Position numbers and translations under genes: made by a program
Part shown: positions 25,909 to 34,151 of the stretch, one piece after another
Layout of the letters: the number at the start of each line of letters is the position of its first letter
Position numbering within the stretch: position 1 is the stretch's first letter
Source: an uncultured Lachnospiraceae bacterium
GTDB lineage: Bacteria; Bacillota; Clostridia; Lachnospirales; Lachnospiraceae
Reading direction: 5' to 3'
NCBI GenBank assembly: GCA_947246015.1
Contig: CAMXQE010000001.1
Coordinates: forward strand, 102,087 to 166,086
DNA: 64,000 nt
Notes under the pieces: model-generated
What the model saw: the letters and a program-made list of their open reading frames with translations, nothing else
Database searches by the model: none
Told to the model about the DNA's origin: nothing

Positions 25909-28293
25909 CTACTCTATGTTATTTACTTCCTTTAAATCCACTTTCTTAACTGCCCCCGCACAGAAAAATGCCGACACACCTGTTACCGCAAGTAAGAGCA
26001 GAGGATATATGACATAGGCTTCCAACGGATTGATGACCAGCTCTATTTTATTGCCTCCCATCATAGCAAAAATCGGAGCTATGGTAACCGGAGCCAGCAC
26101 CTTGGATAAAACCGTTCCAGCCATAATGGATATTGCCAATACTATAACAATTCTTATACTCTGCCACTTTCTCACTGCATTGTTTCTGAATCCGATGCTT
26201 TTCAGCAATGCAATATCCCCTCTCTCCTTTGTCATAATTGTTTTCATCATCAAAACCGTAATGAGACTGTTTATCATCAGAACAATTCCCACGATAAACA
26301 CCATCATAGTATCCAGCTGCTCCGCGATTCCTCCTATCATAGAATCGACAAACTCATTTGCCATCCATATCCTGTCCTCAGGAAATATTTCTTTCAGTTT
26401 CTCACATGCCTCTTTGCTTTCCATCTCCTCTATTTCCACCTGAATGCAGAAAAGCAAAGACGCATATCCATAATCCATCACAGCGCTTCTGCTGACCCGG
26501 AATCCTTTTCCCATATTTATCATGCTTTGGTAAGTACCGGTGATGATATATTCCTGCTCTCCGTCTTTTGTCCGGAAGTAAATACTGTCCCCGATGGATA
26601 CACCCATTTCCTTTGCCGTAATATCGGTTATAATCAGTTCATTTTCCAATTCCGGTTCCCTGCCTTCCAACAGCGTGTAATGTCTGTCCCAGGAACCGAC
26701 TGCCTGAAACGTATTATAAGTATAAATTTCTTCCGGATTCTCCGCATAACAGGGAACCATATATATGACATCTGCTCCCGTTTTCCCCTTCAGCCCGTTT
26801 TCCGCCAGTTTATCTTCTATTTCCTCCATATCTCTTAGCAGCATATCCATATTCTCCTGCTGTATATAAGAATTTAACTTTCCGTTATCCATATATACAT
26901 CCGAAGGACTGTAACTGAACATACTGATAAGGCTATTGCTTTTCAGGGTGCTGACCGCACTCAGAGGCAGCAGAATTAACATTGTTCCGATGCAGAACGT
27001 AGCCGCCAGTATGAAAAATCTTTTGAACCCGCTTAAAATATCATTTGCCGCCATATAAAAATACGGCTTCATCCTGTTTCTTTTCCAAAGTTTCAGACAA
27101 TTTTTTATCTGGTACCGTTCTCCATTCGAACCGTTCCGTATGGCATCCATGGCGGAAAACTTTTTCAGCTTGTTCGTGCTTCCATAACAGAAAAGCAGGA
27201 TAATGAAAATAATGATAACGGAACATAAAAGATTAACGGCAACATTTTGATCTGCCTTTTCTACTACAATATTTACAATCGCCTGTTTCAACAACATATT
27301 CCCAAAAGGAAAACTGCAGCAAAATCCAACTCCGGCACCTGCCAGGGAAATCATCAGATATTTCACCAGATAGATTCCCTTAATTCCCATATCCCGCATA
27401 CCGATTGCTTTCATAATACCGATTTCCTTATAATCCTCCTGCAAGGTAAACACTATCGTAAACCTTAGTACAAGAAAAGCAATGAGTATCAGACAGATAC
27501 TTACTACAATAAACACTCCTGCCACCAGCATATCCACTACATAACAGGTCTTCACGGCTTCTCTTTCTATACTTATAATTAAGCCGAAGCCCTGTTTTCT
27601 CCATTGCTTCATAAATGCATTTTCATTTCCGTCTTTATAATTCATGCAGTATATCCTGTTGTAAATCAGGTTTTCCTGTTCTTGATATTTCTCAAAGTCC
27701 TCTTTGCAGATTACATGACGCTTCGTCCCTATCATCTCATTCCCGAACACCATATCTTTCAGGATGGAAACTACTGTAAATTCCTGCTCCACTTCTCCTA
27801 TTTTAATCTTAACCTTGTCCCCTACTTCCAGTTGGTTGCTTTCGGCTTCGGACTGATTCAAAGCAATTTCTCCGGATTTCAGATGAAGCTCGCTTCCATC
27901 CGAACAAAAAACCTTTAAAAAGTTATCCGGTATGGTTCCCAAATAAAGTATACCGCTTCTTTCATATTTTCTGTTATCCGGATTCTGTGCCGATTCTTCT
28001 ATGGATATCTGATTGTTGGAGATATCAAAAGCATCTAATATTTGATATTCCGATAAATATTTATCTTCCTTCAGGTACTCATCCACCGCATCATTTTTCC
28101 CATCCGACAAGGATACAACAAAGAAATCCGGTACTTTGGATATTTCCATAAAATGATCCACCGCTCCGTTAATTGCTATCAGGTTATTCACGCTGCTGGC
28201 AAGGAACATCGCTGCTAAAATAATAAACACAAGCAGAATGAAATTCATGGTTTTCTTCCGCTTCAGGTCTTTTTTTAATATACGAAAAAACAT
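25909..28293 (-). CDS. FtsX/MacB-type ABC permease, large
   Basis: This 794-residue membrane subunit carries two FtsX-like permease cores. The N-terminal helix (TMNFILLVFIILAAMFLASS) is followed by a large extracytoplasmic domain (about residues 45-235), three helices near 250-360, a second start helix (FFILAATFCIGTMLILLPLS), another extracytoplasmic region and three C-terminal helices. The internal pattern GIMKAIGMRDMGIKGIYLVKY and its echo ALLKSIGFRNNAVRKW mark the two repeats. ATG at 28293 is preceded by GGAGG 7 bases upstream; an in-frame start at 28347 lacks that. It is the first gene of a four-gene transporter/two-component operon. Confidence 0.93.
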   Translation of the reverse strand: MFFRILKKDLKRKKTMNFILLVFIILAAMFLASSVNNLIAINGAVDHFMEISKVPDFFVVSLSDGKNDAVDEYLKEDKYLSEYQILDAFDISNNQISIEESAQNPDNRKYERSGILYLGTIPDNFLKVFCSDGSELHLKSGEIALNQSEAESNQLEVGDKVKIKIGEVEQEFTVVSILKDMVFGNEMIGTKRHVICKEDFEKYQEQENLIYNRIYCMNYKDGNENAFMKQWRKQGFGLIISIEREAVKTCYVVDMLVAGVFIVVSICLILIAFLVLRFTIVFTLQEDYKEIGIMKAIGMRDMGIKGIYLVKYLMISLAGAGVGFCCSFPFGNMLLKQAIVNIVVEKADQNVAVNLLCSVIIIFIILLFCYGSTNKLKKFSAMDAIRNGSNGERYQIKNCLKLWKRNRMKPYFYMAANDILSGFKRFFILAATFCIGTMLILLPLSAVSTLKSNSLISMFSYSPSDVYMDNGKLNSYIQQENMDMLLRDMEEIEDKLAENGLKGKTGADVIYMVPCYAENPEEIYTYNTFQAVGSWDRHYTLLEGREPELENELIITDITAKEMGVSIGDSIYFRTKDGEQEYIITGTYQSMINMGKGFRVSRSAVMDYGYASLLFCIQVEIEEMESKEACEKLKEIFPEDRIWMANEFVDSMIGGIAEQLDTMMVFIVGIVLMINSLITVLMMKTIMTKERGDIALLKSIGFRNNAVRKWQSIRIVIVLAISIMAGTVLSKVLAPVTIAPIFAMMGGNKIELVINPLEAYVIYPLLLLAVTGVSAFFCAGAVKKVDLKEVNNIE

Positions 28294-28598
28294 TTTCTTC
28301 CTCCAGATTTCTACCGGTATTTTTTTAAGCTCAAAAAGAGTGTACAATAGGAATTATTAAAAAGTCCTTAAATAATGAAAATTATTTTCCTTGATAACTA
28401 TGTTATCTATTTTGAACCGTCCAAAGGCTTGTTTGCACGGATATAAGCTGCCTTACTAACAGAAACAGATTAAAACAACAAAAATTCTGGGATATTGCAA
28501 ACCAGATTTACATATGCTACAATGCCGATAAGCAAAAAGAAGCAAATAGTTCCATGTATGGCACCCCCTTCCTGTGTCAGTATAGGGGGCGATAACAA
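28294..28598. other. Gene-free stretch with left direct repeat and a C5/G5 hairpin
   Basis: This AT-rich interval upstream of the large permease holds the left copy of an imperfect direct repeat (28360-28392). CCCCCT (28564-28569) can pair with AGGGGG (28584-28589). The second arm of that hairpin would also be the ribosome binding site if the toxin begins at 28599. I see no other feature. Confidence 0.6.
28360..28392. repeat. Direct repeat flanking the toxin-antitoxin pair, left copy
   Basis: AAAAGTCCTTAAAT...AAA...TTATTTTCC at this position recurs at 29274-29307 with a few substitutions and one or two indels. Weaker similarity continues for another 25 bases (GATA...TTATC). The two copies bracket the toxin-antitoxin genes, suggesting insertion or duplication of a cassette of about 910 bases. 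Confidence 0.6.
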
Positions 28599-28886
28599 AT
28601 GCATTATAGTACAGCGGTTGCGACATCGCAAAAAAGAAAGGAGTGGACTGCCATTTTAGAAATCCACTATTCAAAACAAGCGGTAAAATTCCTAAAGAAA
28701 CAGGACAAAATAACCCAAAAGAGAATCATAGAAGCAGTTAACGCCCTGCCGGCCGGGGATGTCCTGAAGCTACAGAACAGGGACGGATACAGACTCCGCG
28801 TTGGCAGTTTCCGCATTATATTTGACAGGATGGGGAACGTTATACGTATAGAAGAAATTAATAATCGTGGACAGATTTATAAATAA
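28599..28886 (+). CDS. RelE/ParE-family toxin
   Basis: This short basic protein is of the RelE/ParE fold, typically an mRNA interferase or gyrase poison. The family core begins at residue 20 (EIHYSKQAVKFLKKQDK) and ends in FRIIFDRMGNVIRIEEINNRGQIYK. The start is uncertain. ATG at 28599 follows AGGGGG by 9 bases but adds 18 residues that look unlike the family. A perfect AAGGAG (28638-28643) lies 9 bases before an ATT codon at 28653, exactly where homologues would start. The antitoxin gene follows after 12 bases, so the toxin comes first. Confidence 0.85.
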   Translation: MHYSTAVATSQKRKEWTAILEIHYSKQAVKFLKKQDKITQKRIIEAVNALPAGDVLKLQNRDGYRLRVGSFRIIFDRMGNVIRIEEINNRGQIYK

Positions 28887-28898
28887 GGAGGTTTTTAC

Positions 28899-29135
28899 AT
28901 GAATGCCATAAAAGAAAGGATACTTGGTGCTGTCACCGTCATGAATGACTCTGATGCGGAAAGGGTATGGAAGTTCGTCACTGAAAACCTGTCCCCCCGT
29001 TCATGGGAAGACATTGAGGAAACTGTCCCTGATGAATGGGATTTGAAAATGCTCAATGACATAACAAACGACCCAGATTGCCGTGAGTTTATCACTCAGG
29101 AAGAACTACTGAAAGAATTGGACTTGAACTTATAA
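28899..29135 (+). CDS. Probable antitoxin of the RelE-type pair
   Basis: This 78-residue acidic protein is preceded by AAGGAGG 8 bases before ATG. The N-terminal half (IKERILGAVTVMNDSDAERVWKFV) could form a short helical DNA- or partner-binding domain. The C-terminal half is acidic (SWEDIEETVPDEW, EELLKELDLNL), as expected for a toxin-binding tail. I do not recognise a named antitoxin family; the assignment rests on size, charge and position 12 bases after the toxin. The toxin-first order is seen in some RelE/HigB-type pairs. Confidence 0.75.
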   Translation: MNAIKERILGAVTVMNDSDAERVWKFVTENLSPRSWEDIEETVPDEWDLKMLNDITNDPDCREFITQEELLKELDLNL

Positions 29136-29406
29136 CCCTAATCCTAACACCGTTGCCATTGTCGGAACAGGAATCCGATAAATCGGCATCACAAAAAAGC
29201 AGAACCGCACGGAATACTGATAGATACGGAAATTCCCGCATTTTACCAGTATTCCGTAAACCAGCCGGATTGTAAAAGTCCTTAAATTATAAAATTTATT
29301 TTCCCTTTGTGATACCTGCTTTATCGGATTGACAAAAATATATATGTTTTCAGGTTATCTTATTTTGCTACTTTTTTTCTTATCTTGTCGTAAAGCACGA
29401 ATACTC
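29136..29406. other. Gene-free stretch with hairpin and right direct repeat
   Basis: ACGGAATACTG (29209-29219) pairs with CAGTATTCCGT (29247-29257) over a 27-base loop, without a following T-run. The right copy of the direct repeat is at 29274-29307, followed by ATTGACA and a long AT-rich leader toward nagB. Nothing else is recognisable. Confidence 0.55.
29274..29307. repeat. Direct repeat flanking the toxin-antitoxin pair, right copy
   Basis: This copy begins AAAAGTCCTTAAAT and ends TTTATTTTCCC. It matches the left copy at 28360-28392 in most positions, with one or two indels. Confidence 0.6.
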
Positions 29407-29452
29407 TTGTGTTCCTCCCTTTCCATTGTTATACTGAAATTAATACATTAAT
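29407..29452 (+). promoter_or_regulatory. nagB promoter and candidate operator
   Basis: TTGTGT (29407-29412), a 17-base spacer and TATACT (29430-29435) with TG one base upstream form an extended -10 promoter. The perfect palindrome ATTAAT-AC-ATTAAT (29439-29452) lies over the predicted transcription start, in a position to repress. It does not match the NagR/YvoA consensus that I know, so the regulator is unknown. Confidence 0.6.
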
Positions 29453-29476
29453 GTCATAACAGAAGGAGAAGGAGTT

Positions 29477-30202
29477 ATGAAGATTATTCAAGCAGAAAAC
29501 TATGAACAGATGAGCCGCATCGCGGCAAACTACATTTCCGCACAGGTTATCCTGAAACCTGACTGTGTCCTCGGTCTTGCTACCGGTTCCTCTCCTATAG
29601 GAACCTATCAGCAGTTAATCAGTAAGTACCAGTCCGGAGACCTGGATTTCTCTGAAACCTCCAGCATAAATCTGGATGAATACCGGGGACTTTCACCGGA
29701 AAACGACCAAAGTTACCGCTATTTTATGGACACAAACCTTTTTAACCATATCAATATCGACAAAAGCCGCACTTATGTTCCCAACGGTCTGGAACCGGAT
29801 GCCGGAAAGGCATGTGCAGATTATGACGCTATCATTCAGAACTACGGCGGTATTGATTTACAGCTCCTGGGACTTGGCAACAACGGACACATCGGGTTTA
29901 ACGAACCTGCTGATTCCTTTGCCAAAGGTACCCACTGCGTAGATTTAACGCCAAGTACCATTCAGGCAAATGCCCGTTTCTTCGCTTCCATGGATGAAGT
30001 TCCGAAACAGGCATATACTATGGGTATCCAGTCTATCATGCAGGCGAAAAAAATACTTGTCATCGTAAGCGGCGAAGCAAAAGCAGGCATCGTCAAAGAA
30101 GCCTTCACCGGTCCGGTTACTCCGCAGGTTCCGGCTTCTGTACTGCAGCTCCATCCTGACGTAACTGTTGTCGGGGATAAAGATGCCCTCTCACTTTTAT
30201 AA
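29477..30202 (+). CDS. nagB: Glucosamine-6-phosphate deaminase
   Basis: This 241-residue cytoplasmic enzyme converts glucosamine-6-phosphate to fructose-6-phosphate and ammonia. Family motifs are LATGSSPIGTYQQL near residue 34, SINLDEYRGLSPENDQSYRYF near 62 with the catalytic aspartate, and GLGNNGHIGFNEP near 130 with the active-site histidine region. It lacks the C-terminal allosteric extension of the E. coli enzyme (266 residues), as in Bacillus NagB. AAGGAGAAGGAG precedes ATG. nagA lies 109 bases downstream with a strong hairpin in between. It feeds products of the GH94/GH130 clusters into glycolysis. Confidence 0.96.
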   Translation: MKIIQAENYEQMSRIAANYISAQVILKPDCVLGLATGSSPIGTYQQLISKYQSGDLDFSETSSINLDEYRGLSPENDQSYRYFMDTNLFNHINIDKSRTYVPNGLEPDAGKACADYDAIIQNYGGIDLQLLGLGNNGHIGFNEPADSFAKGTHCVDLTPSTIQANARFFASMDEVPKQAYTMGIQSIMQAKKILVIVSGEAKAGIVKEAFTGPVTPQVPASVLQLHPDVTVVGDKDALSLL

Positions 30203-30238
30203 GTTTATAAATTTTACAAATCATCATTGCACGGAGAC

Positions 30239-30280
30239 AACGGGTCAGAGATACATGCAGGCATGTCCATCTGACCCGTT
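30239..30280 (+). promoter_or_regulatory. Hairpin between nagB and nagA
   Basis: AACGGGTCAGA (30239-30249) pairs with TCTGACCCGTT (30270-30280), and ACATGC pairs with GCATGT inside it. The stem is followed by TCCTTTAAAA. It may attenuate transcription or protect nagB mRNA, giving unequal amounts of the two enzymes. Confidence 0.7.
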
Positions 30281-30311
30281 TCCTTTAAAATCCAGAAAGG
30301 AGTGAAACTTT

Positions 30312-31487
30312 ATGATTATAAAAAACGGTTTGGTATTTACCGAGGAACAGGTATTCCTTCCGCTCTCCATCCGGACAGACCATGACATCATCACTGAACT
30401 GATTGGAGAAACAGATTACAGACAGCAGGCGGAAGAAGATGAATCTGTCATTGATGCTGCAGGATGTTATGTTATTCCCGGTTTAACGGATATCCATTTC
30501 CACGGCTGCGACGGATATGACTTCTGCGACAACAGTTTGGAAGCATACGAAACCATTGCTTCTTTTTGTCTCAGGAATGGCGTGACCTCCATCTGCCCCG
30601 CTACCATGACCATACCATTGGAGACTTTAGACAGCATCTGTCAGACAGCCGCTTCCTTTTCCTCCGCACAGTCCAGGCAGCAGGATGAAAAAGAGAAAAA
30701 CACAAATTATGCGGATCTTATCGGCATCCATATGGAAGGGCCTTTTATTAACAAAGCGAAAAAGGGAGCGCAGAATGAAACATATATCCTTCCTCCTGAC
30801 AGCGCATTCATCGAACGCTGGCTGACACTTTCCGGCGGACTGGTAAAACTGGTATCCCTTGCACCGGAAATGCCGGGTGCCCTTTCCTGCATAGAATCCT
30901 GTAAAAATAAGGTGGCTTTCTCCGTTGCCCACACGGAAGCGGATTATGCTGCCGCAAAAGCGGCAATGGATGCAGGAGCGCTGCACGTCACTCACCTTTA
31001 CAATGCCATGCCGCCTTTCCACCATAGAGACAGCGGCGTTATCGGAGCGGCATCCGACACCAAAAACTGTTATGTAGAACTGATTTGCGACGGCCTGCAT
31101 ATATCTGCACCGGTAGTCCGCGCTACCTTCCGCTTATTTGAAGGACGGGTTATCCTGATTAGCGACAGTATGCGCGCCACAGGAAAACCTGATGGCACTT
31201 ACACACTGGGAGGACAGGAAGTCACCGTAAGGAAAAACAAGGCAACCCTTGCGGACGGTACGATTGCAGGAAGCGTAACACCGCTTTTCCAGTGTATGCT
31301 CACTGCAGTTTCCATGGGCATTCCATTAGAAACCGCCATTGCCGCCGCTACCATTAACCCCTGCCGTTCCATCGGCATGGACAGTCTCTACGGCAGCATT
31401 GCACCCGGTAAAAAAGCCCATTTCCTTCTTTTAGACAAAGAAACCTTACAAATCAAACACATTATAAAAGGTCAGCCGATTGGCTGA
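30312..31487 (+). CDS. nagA: N-acetylglucosamine-6-phosphate deacetylase
   Basis: This 391-residue amidohydrolase removes acetate from GlcNAc-6-phosphate to give glucosamine-6-phosphate, the NagB substrate. Motifs in order: GLTDIHFHGCDGYDF with metal histidines (about residue 58), IHMEGPFINKAKKGAQ (about 140), SVAHTEADY (about 203), THLYNAMPPFHHRDSG (about 226) and the catalytic aspartate in LISDSMRATGKPDG (about 280). AGAAAGGAG precedes ATG. The stop codon lies inside the terminator stem. Confidence 0.96.
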   Translation: MIIKNGLVFTEEQVFLPLSIRTDHDIITELIGETDYRQQAEEDESVIDAAGCYVIPGLTDIHFHGCDGYDFCDNSLEAYETIASFCLRNGVTSICPATMTIPLETLDSICQTAASFSSAQSRQQDEKEKNTNYADLIGIHMEGPFINKAKKGAQNETYILPPDSAFIERWLTLSGGLVKLVSLAPEMPGALSCIESCKNKVAFSVAHTEADYAAAKAAMDAGALHVTHLYNAMPPFHHRDSGVIGAASDTKNCYVELICDGLHISAPVVRATFRLFEGRVILISDSMRATGKPDGTYTLGGQEVTVRKNKATLADGTIAGSVTPLFQCMLTAVSMGIPLETAIAAATINPCRSIGMDSLYGSIAPGKKAHFLLLDKETLQIKHIIKGQPIG

Positions 31488-31500
31488 CCTTTATTTTTTA
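31467..31500 (+). terminator. Terminator of nagBA, probably bidirectional
   Basis: AAAGGTCAGCC (31467-31477) pairs perfectly with GGCTGACCTTT (31482-31492) around a 4-base loop, followed by ATTTTTT. It overlaps the nagA stop codon. It also lies just past the end of the minus-strand cluster (31511), whose transcripts would meet the same stem followed by TATAAT-rich sequence. Confidence 0.93.
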
Positions 31501-31510
31501 CATTATATTT

Positions 31511-32275
31511 TTAACTGCTTATTTTTTTCATCTGATTACGGTATTCATTGGCGGAAACTCCTGTCTGTTTCTTAAATACCCTGGAAAAATGTGCCATATC
31601 CAGAAAACCCACTTTTTCCGCAATATCCCCGATTCGCAGAGATGGCTCTCTTAACAGTTCCTTTGCCTTTTCTATCCTGACATGATTCAGGATATCGGAA
31701 AAACTTTTCTCCACATGCCGGTTCAAAATTTTGCTTAAATGCCACTGGCTGACATATACCTGGTCGGCTACATCCGACAGCTTCAGTTTTTCCATATAAT
31801 TTTCTTCAATATACTTTACCGCATTTTGTGCAATAAAACTTCCTGCGGCAATTTCTTCCGGTTCTTCCTCCTCCTTTTCTTCCTCCACTATTTCTTTCCT
31901 TACAGAAAGATTCTTAATCATGGCGTCAATGGCTTCTTCCAACTCTTCCATCTTAGACGGCTTTAACAAAAACCGTGTAACGCCAAGCCGTATCGCTTCC
32001 CTTGCATACTCGAAATCCCGAAACCCTGTAAGAATGGTTATCTGCATATCAGGGTGTTCCGATTTCAATGCGGCAATCATAGTCAGTCCATCCATGCCCG
32101 GCATCCTGATGTCTGAAAAAAGGATATCCGGACATTCCCTTTGGATGATTTCGATTCCGCCCTGTCCGTTTTCCGCCGTTGCCACTACCTGACAATCCCA
32201 TTTTTCCCAATGGATTCCTTTGGAAAGCCCCTCCGCAATGACAGGCTCATCATCAATAATTACCACCTTATACAT
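31511..32275 (-). CDS. YesN-type response regulator with AraC domain
   Basis: This 254-residue regulator has a receiver domain (VVIIDDEPVIAEGL, phospho-acceptor in CPDILFSDIRMPGMDG near D54, LKPSKM) and a C-terminal AraC DNA-binding domain (LSDVADQVYVSQWHLSKILNRH, then IGDIAEKVGFLDMAHFSRVFKK). ATG at 32275 has GGGAGGGAAGC upstream. It is the last gene of the GH94 cluster, and the matching YesM-type kinase gene is third, so kinase and regulator bracket the importer genes they probably control. Confidence 0.93.
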   Translation of the reverse strand: MYKVVIIDDEPVIAEGLSKGIHWEKWDCQVVATAENGQGGIEIIQRECPDILFSDIRMPGMDGLTMIAALKSEHPDMQITILTGFRDFEYAREAIRLGVTRFLLKPSKMEELEEAIDAMIKNLSVRKEIVEEEKEEEEPEEIAAGSFIAQNAVKYIEENYMEKLKLSDVADQVYVSQWHLSKILNRHVEKSFSDILNHVRIEKAKELLREPSLRIGDIAEKVGFLDMAHFSRVFKKQTGVSANEYRNQMKKISS

Positions 32276-32300
32276 AGCTTCCCTCCCGAACAAGATCTGC

Positions 32301-33158
32301 TTATCCTTTAACAGCCCCCGCTGTCATCCCCTTAATAATATACTTCTGCAGGAATACATACACTATCATTACAGGAACGATAACCAAAGAAACCGTAGCC
32401 GCCATCAAACCGTAATCCGTACCTTCATTGGATGTCAGTTCATTTAACAGCCTTGTAATCGCCCTTGTCTCCGGCCTTCTTAAGAAAAACATCTGAGAGA
32501 ACAAATCATTATAGCTCCAAAGGAAGGAGAAAATTGCTACTGTTGCAAAAGACGGCTTGGTCAGCGGCACAATAACCTTGAAGAATATCTGAACCGGTCC
32601 GCAGCCTTCCAAAAAAGCAGATTCTTCCAATTCTATAGGAAGACTTCTGATATATCCGCTCAGTACAATAATGGCAAATGACAGATTTCCCGCTACCTGC
32701 GGCAATATGATGGACAACATGGACAGCCACCAGCTCTTTGTACCGGCAATCCCCCATGAAGTTTCCATGCTGAGTACCGGAATCACGGTTGCGAAAGCCG
32801 GAAACATCATTCCTGCAACCACCATCATATATAGTGTATCCCGCAATTTAAAATGATATCTCACCAAAGCAAAAGAAGCAAGTCCTGCCAGTAAAATTAC
32901 TATGGCGCACACCATACTGGAAATAAAGATACTGTTTTTGTATGCACCGAAAATATTCAGATTTTCAAACGCCCTCCTATAATTTGCAAAAGTAAATAAA
33001 TCGCCCAATGGAAGTGCAAAAGAATTTTCCAGTATTTTGTCCTTTGCTTTAAAAGAGTTCTGTATGACCCATATAATCGGATAAATTGTCGTAACTGCCC
33101 ATAAGATCAAAATCAGGTAGATTGCTGACATAGACACCGAAAACTTACGCTTTTTCAT
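32301..33158 (-). CDS. Sugar ABC permease (MalG type) of the chitobiose cluster
   Basis: This 285-residue CUT1 permease has six predicted helices. The EAA loop reads EESAFLEGCGPVQIFFKVIV, with Glu in place of the usual Asp before Gly. The C-terminus KGMTAGAVKG is family-typical. The start at 33158 follows GGGAGGGACAGGA and lies 15 bases after the stop of the partner permease. With the neighbouring binding protein it should import an oligosaccharide used by the GH94 phosphorylase. The response regulator gene follows after 25 bases. No ATPase is encoded nearby. Confidence 0.92.
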   Translation of the reverse strand: MKKRKFSVSMSAIYLILILWAVTTIYPIIWVIQNSFKAKDKILENSFALPLGDLFTFANYRRAFENLNIFGAYKNSIFISSMVCAIVILLAGLASFALVRYHFKLRDTLYMMVVAGMMFPAFATVIPVLSMETSWGIAGTKSWWLSMLSIILPQVAGNLSFAIIVLSGYIRSLPIELEESAFLEGCGPVQIFFKVIVPLTKPSFATVAIFSFLWSYNDLFSQMFFLRRPETRAITRLLNELTSNEGTDYGLMAATVSLVIVPVMIVYVFLQKYIIKGMTAGAVKG

Positions 33159-33172
33159 TCCTGTCCCTCCCA

Positions 33173-34060
33173 TCAATAATCTTTTTCTTTGAAGATTGCA
33201 TTTACTACTCTGGATAAAATCACACCCAGTACTACAATCAAAACTGCAAGTGCCGAACCATAATCAACATCCTTTACAATCATAGCTTCGTAATACATAT
33301 AAGTTCCTGTCAGGAACGTGGATTTTAACGGTATTCCTTTAGGGAACATCGTCCACGGAAGGTCGAATACTTTCAGTGCTCCAGTGACTGCCAGCACTAC
33401 GCAGGTACAAAGTACGTTATGTAAAAGGGGCAGGGTCAGATACCAGACCCGTTTCAGTCTTGTTGCACCGTCGATTGCCGCCGCTTCATATAATTCTTCC
33501 GAAATATTATTCAGTCCTGTTACGATAATAACAAAATAGAATCCTACATATTGCCACATAACCGGCAGCATCATCGTAAACAATGCCCATTTTTCATTTT
33601 TCCAATCTGTCAATTCTTCTTTTCCAAATAAAGCAAGAAACTGGTTCAGCATTCCCGTATCGTATAAGAATATCAGGTTAAACAGAAGACCAAGCGCCGT
33701 TGCCGATACTACGATAGGAAAAAAATACACGGTACGGAATACTTTTGCCCCGCGTTTGATATTATCTACCATAAGCGCCAGCACAAGTGCTATTCCTACC
33801 TGTCCTACAATTGTTACGATTGTCATAATCAATGTATTTTTTAAAGCCGTCCATACATTTCGGTCTGTAGCCAGCTTTACATAATTAGAATACCATGGTT
33901 CATTCCATTCCTTCCCCGATACTCCCAGTTCTTTTATCTGCATGAAACTGTCCAATATATTCTTAAAAAACGGATAGTATAAAAACACAGTCATAAAGAT
34001 AAATGCCGGAAGTAAAAACAGCAACAACGGTTTTTTATTCTTATAAATATTAGCTCCCAT
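33173..34060 (-). CDS. Sugar ABC permease (MalF type) of the chitobiose cluster
   Basis: This 295-residue CUT1 permease has six predicted helices (first: LLLFLLPAFIFMTVFLYYPF). The EAA loop is EAAAIDGATRLKRVWYLTLP near residue 188. ATG at 34060 follows GAGGG by 8 bases; an in-frame GTG two codons upstream is less likely. Two hairpins separate it from the binding-protein gene upstream. Confidence 0.92.
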   Translation of the reverse strand: MGANIYKNKKPLLLFLLPAFIFMTVFLYYPFFKNILDSFMQIKELGVSGKEWNEPWYSNYVKLATDRNVWTALKNTLIMTIVTIVGQVGIALVLALMVDNIKRGAKVFRTVYFFPIVVSATALGLLFNLIFLYDTGMLNQFLALFGKEELTDWKNEKWALFTMMLPVMWQYVGFYFVIIVTGLNNISEELYEAAAIDGATRLKRVWYLTLPLLHNVLCTCVVLAVTGALKVFDLPWTMFPKGIPLKSTFLTGTYMYYEAMIVKDVDYGSALAVLIVVLGVILSRVVNAIFKEKDY

Positions 34061-34079
34061 ATGCACACCCTCTTTTTAT

Positions 34080-34133
34080 GAATGCCGGAGATTATGCATC
34101 TCCGGCATTCTTACTCACAGGGATATTCCCTGT
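34080..34133 (-). promoter_or_regulatory. Double hairpin after the binding-protein gene
   Basis: GAATGCCGGAGA (34080-34091) pairs with TCTCCGGCATTC (34099-34110), and ACAGGGA (34117-34123) pairs with TCCCTGT (34127-34133). On the minus strand both follow the binding-protein stop at 34152 and no T-run follows. As in the unrelated operon at 11802, the position suggests a 3' stabiliser or partial terminator that favours binding-protein synthesis. Confidence 0.72.
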
Positions 34134-34151
34134 CATCTACAGTCATCCATC

